Source: Paraspadella gotoi (taxonomy: Eukaryota; Chaetognatha). From it: a DNA stretch of 64,000 bases. The notes beneath the pieces were generated by a model. It worked only from the letters and a program-made list of their open reading frames with translations. It was not told the DNA's origin and made no database searches. Position 1 is the stretch's first letter; each line of letters starts with the position of its first letter. Shown here one piece after another: positions 59,027 to 64,000 of the stretch. Location of the stretch: positions 20,302,115 to 20,366,114 of the forward strand of contig CM119263.1 in assembly GCA_051294375.1 (NCBI GenBank), given 5' to 3'. The position numbers were made by a program, and so were the translations under genes.

Positions 59027-60126
59027 TTAGATATAGTTAACATTTCTCATAAAAAATTCAGCAACTAAGTCATGACTCGTGTGCATAATTTTTAGAATCA
59101 CTAAATAAGCAATGGTCACATGTGGCACAATCCTCTTAGCAACACAAGTGCCATCTTCACGGCGCTGCGCAAATCTAGGAAAGAAGCCAAGTCTCTTTCC
59201 ATCGTCGCGAGATTCAAGAGACGTCATTCATGAATTATTGATAACTGGGACGCTTTTAGAATCGCCGCCTCAAGGCTCTAATTGTTCCTCTAAGGCATCG
59301 GGTCGTCGTGCTCGTCTTCGCTGTCAACGAATCGGTCGGCGTTTGTTATACGTTCAATTCACGTCGAGAAAAGTGACGGGATTGTGATCCAAAAGTTTGG
59401 AGCCTCCGCTTCAGGGTATGGCATTGTGCATGTGCAATGTGCGTTGTGCAATGTGCATTTCGCTGGGTATATACTATATATACTACTATATTCGGGGAGG
59501 AACTAGTCGGGAATGCAAAAAAAAAGAGATATGAACCTAAAAATCATTTATAGGTTTCGTGATATAAACCTCTTGTGGGCAAGGTACCTAACAACGGGAC
59601 GTAGCCATGCATAGGAGTGGGCGCCTGCCTCAGGACGAAAAATCAGAACCTGAAACGGTCGAAGTTCGGCCGCGCGAAAAACCATAAACCAGACTGAGTC
59701 GAGATTGGAACTCGCGACTCGACCGTTAGGACCAGATTGTCGCTCCCTCTTAAAAATGGCGGCCGCCGTCGGGAGAAGACGTTAAGCGACGGAGTCAAGA
59801 GACGGAGAACGAGAGGGGGAAACTTTTTTTTTACGACGCGGCGCGTGATTACGGTCTGTGGGCGTGGCGGGGAAAGACGTAAACGGAAGGGGAAGTCGTG
59901 AAGAGGATGATACGAAGGGAAGGTGCGTCTTAGCAGAGGCGATGGAAGTGAGAGGACGAAAGGGGGAAAGGGAAAGGGAGGCGGTTATTGGACAATGAAT
60001 AAGTACATCACGTAATGATCGTGATCCTTTAATTAAAACATAAGCGTTGTCGTCCTCAATGTCAACATTTTCTTGGTTCCCGAGGACGCTTTTAAAATCT
60101 ATCGGTGAAATCGGAAGCAAAAACAA
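59027..60126 (-). other. Weak candidate exons on the minus strand
   Basis: Two separate open frames: 59227-59027, starting at an ATG directly after an in-frame stop (MTSLESRDDGKRLGFFPRFA), and about 60126-59782, containing LGNQENVDIEDDNAYVLIKG. Each also has an open frame on the opposite strand. No family is recognised. Confidence 0.2.
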
Positions 60127-60400
60127 ATGAGCAGTATTTTTAGAGAAACAAGAGGCATAAAAAGTGAGCGTTCACGCCCTAAATTTTTCATTTCGGCACC
60201 TTTTCAACCCTCTGTCAAGCCTCCACCACACACCTCCAACGTAAAAGCTTTTTTCCCAAAGGAGTAAACACTTTTCTTCTCGAGAAAAAGACTCAAAACA
60301 GACACTTAGTGACTCTTATTGCCGGGAGGGAATCCAGCTTGCAGGACCTTTGCATCATGATAAAAAAAGAGCGCGTGGCCTTTTACTCCTTTTCTTTATC

Positions 60401-60508
<108 letters not shown>

Positions 60509-60646
60509 ATTTCTTGCCAAGGCCATTAAGCATTACACAATCATCTCAATCTCACGTTAATCCCGATCATAATCAAGATCAAGATCCAGATCCAAATTTA
60601 CCTCTCGATCAACCTGCATTTCAAGGTGGTGCTCTTCGATGTTTTT

Positions 60647-61520
60647 GAGAGTGCTGCACAATATGCAGACGACTCAAGCTTGTGGGCTTCATCTAAAGAT
60701 CCACATATAGCAGAAAAGGCTCTCCAACGGACACTTCATAAACTTGAAAGATGGTGCGAAATGTGGTTTTTAGATCTTTGTCCAGATAAATTAACTGTAT
60801 AGTTATTACACGAAGTTTTAATCTTTTTAACTTTTGCGTTAATTTAACATTATTTGGTAGAAAAAATTCCAATGTGTGACAACGTAAAGTTTTTAGGGTG
60901 TATAATTGATAAAAAACTTACTTGGACATTTCACGTTAATGATTTATTTAAAAAAGCAAAATGTAAAATTCTTGCAATCAATAGACTTTCGCGTTTTGTA
61001 ACTGGGAATAATTATCGTTTAGTTCATCAACTATTTAAAGTCTTATAGTTTCTCTATTTTTATACTCATCTCCTTGTTTGCTGTCTGCTGGTAATTATCA
61101 CTGGATGAAATTTGATCGCTTACAATTAAGAGCCATTCGTATTTTTCAAAATTTACCTAGTCATACTCCTACTGCTGCCACATTAGTGCCGCAGGCCAAA
61201 TACCATTATCTGACTATGTTAAAAACTTTGCTGTACGGAGATTGAAAGAATATCCGAGGAAATCACCTATTTGACGATGCTATTAATCATATTAATTCTA
61301 ATACTATTCAGACAAACATTTCACCTATCGAAAACGCTGTTGGATGGGATTATTTACAAAGGAAAAATACATGCTTAAATTGTAAATTGGAAAGATTTCA
61401 TGATGAATGCCTAAATCTCTAGACTTAAATGTAATAAAGTAGCTTTTATGGCCTATTGTTTTATTTTTGTGCCTAAAGCCCCATTGAATAAATTCAAATT
61501 CAAATTCAAAATTCAAATTC
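60647..61520 (+). mobile_element. Decayed non-LTR retrotransposon 3' half
   Basis: Three out-of-frame pieces line up in the order expected for a LINE reverse transcriptase: AQYADDSSLWASSKDPHIAE and LQRTLHKLERWCEMWFLDLC (the YADD catalytic box); VKFLGCIIDKKLTWTFHVND (the later FLG box); and YSSPCLLSAGN with FDRLQLRAIRIFQNLPSHTP. Stops and shifts separate them. The 3' end carries AATAAA and short AAATTC repeats (about 61488-61520). The 5' part is missing, so it is a dead, truncated copy resembling Jockey/CR1-type elements. Confidence 0.8.
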
Positions 61521-63017
61521 TCTCTTCTCTCTAGATAGGCAAGTTACCTGGTCGTTTAAATGTTTTTAAATATTTTTACATTTACTGATAGGAAATGATG
61601 TCAATATTGTTGATGTAACATTTTCAAATCAATCGACTCACGCGTTGAAAATAATCTACAAAAAAATGGTCATTTTCCACGCCCAATTTTTAAAACAAAT
61701 CTGCGTTCATTAAATTTCTTTTTGTTCACTTTAAATTTTTAGCTTCGGCCGAGTGACTTAATTGTAATAAAAAATTGATTTTCTTGATATCTTTTGAACC
61801 AAAAAAATGATAGAATGATTGAACTTGGTATTCATATTAAAGCCATTAATTATGGGGCTCTTTCCATATAATTTTTCTCAAATGTTTCAAAGGATTTTTT
61901 AAAATCTGGATCGGAATCTTAGTCAAAGTATGACAACTTTTGAATTAAATTAAATACACTTGGCCATAATTAAAAAATAAATAAATGTTAGATTCTGAAA
62001 AAGAAAAGATTGAATTATGTTTCTGATATTAACAAAAATTTCTATACTTCAAATGTTTATATAATTACTAAGGATAATGAATTATCATTTATGAAAACAA
62101 AAAATTTAAAAAATTCATGTAGGAACCTTAAAACATATTGATTTAAATATTGAAAATTTAGGAGTTCAACTTTGTTCCGGCTGATTTAAAAAACGGACTG
62201 ACATAGGGCTAAAAGACTGTATTATCAAATTTTTAAATTTTTTGTCATCTTCAGGTGCAAAATTAAAACCTTTTCATAATGCCCTTAGCTATATTAATAT
62301 AACATTTTTTTATTAAAAAAAGCACTACAATCTTTAATAACACGCTAATACATGTAGCTGTATGGTAAAATTGTTTGTTTTTATTTTTTTATTATAATAC
62401 AAGGCCTTTATCAATAAGGGTGTAAATTGCAAAGAAAATGAGTTTTTTCAAGGCTCCATATTGATACTATTAAAATCAATGAATTTTCTTGTTCGGCAAC
62501 GAAATGTACCTAAGACATTGTAGTTTCATTAGCTAATCTTTATTTTTATAATTTAAAGGCATGTTTGGCAAAAACAGTAAGAAACAAAAAATGACAACAA
62601 ATTTTGAGAAAAAAAAATGGATTAATTGCTATTATTTCTTACTATGACGTCAATTTATTTTTTCGTTATGTTCTTGAAAGTTAGGCTAAACCCAACAGAA
62701 TCGGAATCAGTGCATGACCGCTGTATATTTATTTGACTTATACAGTAAATACCGCAAAATAAAAAAAAATGTAAAACGAATTCAGACTAAGCGTCTGTGT
62801 TATTTTCAGTTATTTTTTAGTCAAGACCTTTATGGATTTTCTTTGTTCCGGCGGCGTTGGATAGCCCAAAACACTGCAGTTTCAGAAATCATCCATGGTT
62901 TTGTAATATTTTACTGCGCTACTGGTTGCAAAAATTGCTAGGAACCAAAAATTATCAGAAACCGCTTTCGTTCTTTCGGATTTTTTTTTAAGCGCGGAGC
63001 GACATATCTACTCTCTC

Positions 63018-63062
<45 letters not shown>

Positions 63063-64000
63063 TAATATTGCACTTGTTTCCTCGCTAGGTCGGATAATGT
63101 GACGAAGAATCTATAATCGTAAAATTTTGCCATTTTCTATACGTTTTTCTCGACAATTTAGGTTTAAAAAGCCAAAAAAGGGCGGCATTCATTTAACGTC
63201 TTGAAGGTTGTGACACCAACTTTACAACATCAAGACCGACGCGTTCATTCAACCCGGCTCTCATTTCAGGCGCACATCTATCGCCTCCCAGACTGCGGCG
63301 CTCATTTCTTCATAGTTGCAGCATTCATTTCACGCCTTCTGGACAACTAGAAAACAAGGCGCTTTGTCGCATCGAGTCAAGGGAGACAGGAAAGGTTGAA
63401 GACCCGAGCCTAATCGAGGAATAGGTCCCCCTCGCCTGCATCGCCTTATCGTGGAAGCGAAGCGCAAACGACGGAAACAAATCATCGATTCTCTTCCGAC
63501 TCGTAAATTATAAACTTTGGCGTCTGGAAATATTTTAATAACACGGACGGGGTCGTCAAGAGGAGCGGGGGGTAGAGGGATTGGAAGGGAGGTCGGGGGG
63601 GGGGCGTGAAAGGGATGTATTTTTATTTTATTTATTTATTTTTTTTGGGGGGGGCTCGATTGTTTCGCCCAGAAGATGTTTTCGTTACAAGCGTCGACTT
63701 CAATTTTCTTTTTGCTCGTTTAACAAACAGTCCTTGAACCCGAGACATTCCGAGCACAACCCCTAGGTTGTTAAGACCTAGAGATCTCAATGTCGTTGTT
63801 GTTATTGTTGTTATAGCTAGGTCTTTGCCTTCGCCTCTTAGGGGACATGAAATAAACAATAAAAATAGATAAGAAATCGGATATCGGTCAAGAGTTTTTT
63901 TTTCCATAGAAATTGATAACCCAGAGTGGGAAAATATTTTTCTGGACCACCTTTTGAAGACGAGCGGAATCTCCGCTCGAGGCACTTTTATGGAACGTTA
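61521..64000. other. AT-rich stretch without genes
   Basis: Mostly AT-rich DNA with short broken frames to about 62950. Then come a CT microsatellite (63012-63060) and a GC-richer end with long G-runs at about 63549-63607 and 63646-63654. No gene is supported. Confidence 0.5.

Noticed and set aside
59690-59755. Minus-strand T-arm-like hairpin (CGAG-TTCCAAT-CTCG)
   Set aside because: The spacing to any A box is too short and the other arms are missing, so neither a tRNA nor a SINE head is supported.
62540-62940. Possible remnants of a transposon DNA polymerase B
   Set aside because: Only very short word resemblances (KPNRIGIS, AKTVRNKK) were seen across many stops; too weak to name.

Overview
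The window comes from an animal, most likely an invertebrate. It has GT-AG introns, a multi-exon seven-transmembrane amine-type receptor, a multi-exon protein with MATH/TRAF-like domains, hAT-type transposon derivatives with 8-bp target duplications, a decayed non-LTR retrotransposon, and CT/GA microsatellites every few kilobases. CpG is common in the exons, so there is no vertebrate-like CpG loss. The species cannot be named from this sequence. Two N gaps, a duplicated contig end and single-base indels show a draft assembly, so small frameshifts should be read with caution.

Layout: 1-6287 is repeat-rich and carries an assembly duplication (1-798 against 5020-5811) and two decaying minisatellites. 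Gene 1 lies on the plus strand at 6288-15059. At least 14 exons encode at least 635 residues: a Gly/Tyr/Pro-rich N-terminus, three tandem MATH-like beta-sandwich regions, a short coiled coil and a short tail. A 4.2 kb AT-rich stretch then separates it from gene 2, which converges on it from the minus strand.

Gene 2 (42144 down to 19287) is a biogenic-amine-type GPCR whose 12 exons I could join phase by phase. It has all seven helices, a heavily N-glycosylatable extracellular N-terminus, DRF in place of DRY, and a third intracellular loop of about 550 residues spread over about 17 kb of DNA. The exon at 29002-29414 reads through only if two extra bases are assumed; with both removed, the whole coding length is a multiple of three.

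The introns and the 42-64 kb region hold mobile and repetitive DNA: three hAT-like elements (11934-12586, 37298-38184, 47432-48415), one with a nested hairpin insertion; an unusual element with 80-bp inverted termini enclosing a 325-bp satellite (32371-33877), whose monomers also occur singly elsewhere; other inverted-repeat elements; and a reverse-transcriptase relic (60647-61520). From 42145 to the end I found no gene I can name, only a few weak candidate exons and one possible transmembrane micropeptide with a TATA box. The two main genes show no sign of a functional link beyond being convergent neighbours.
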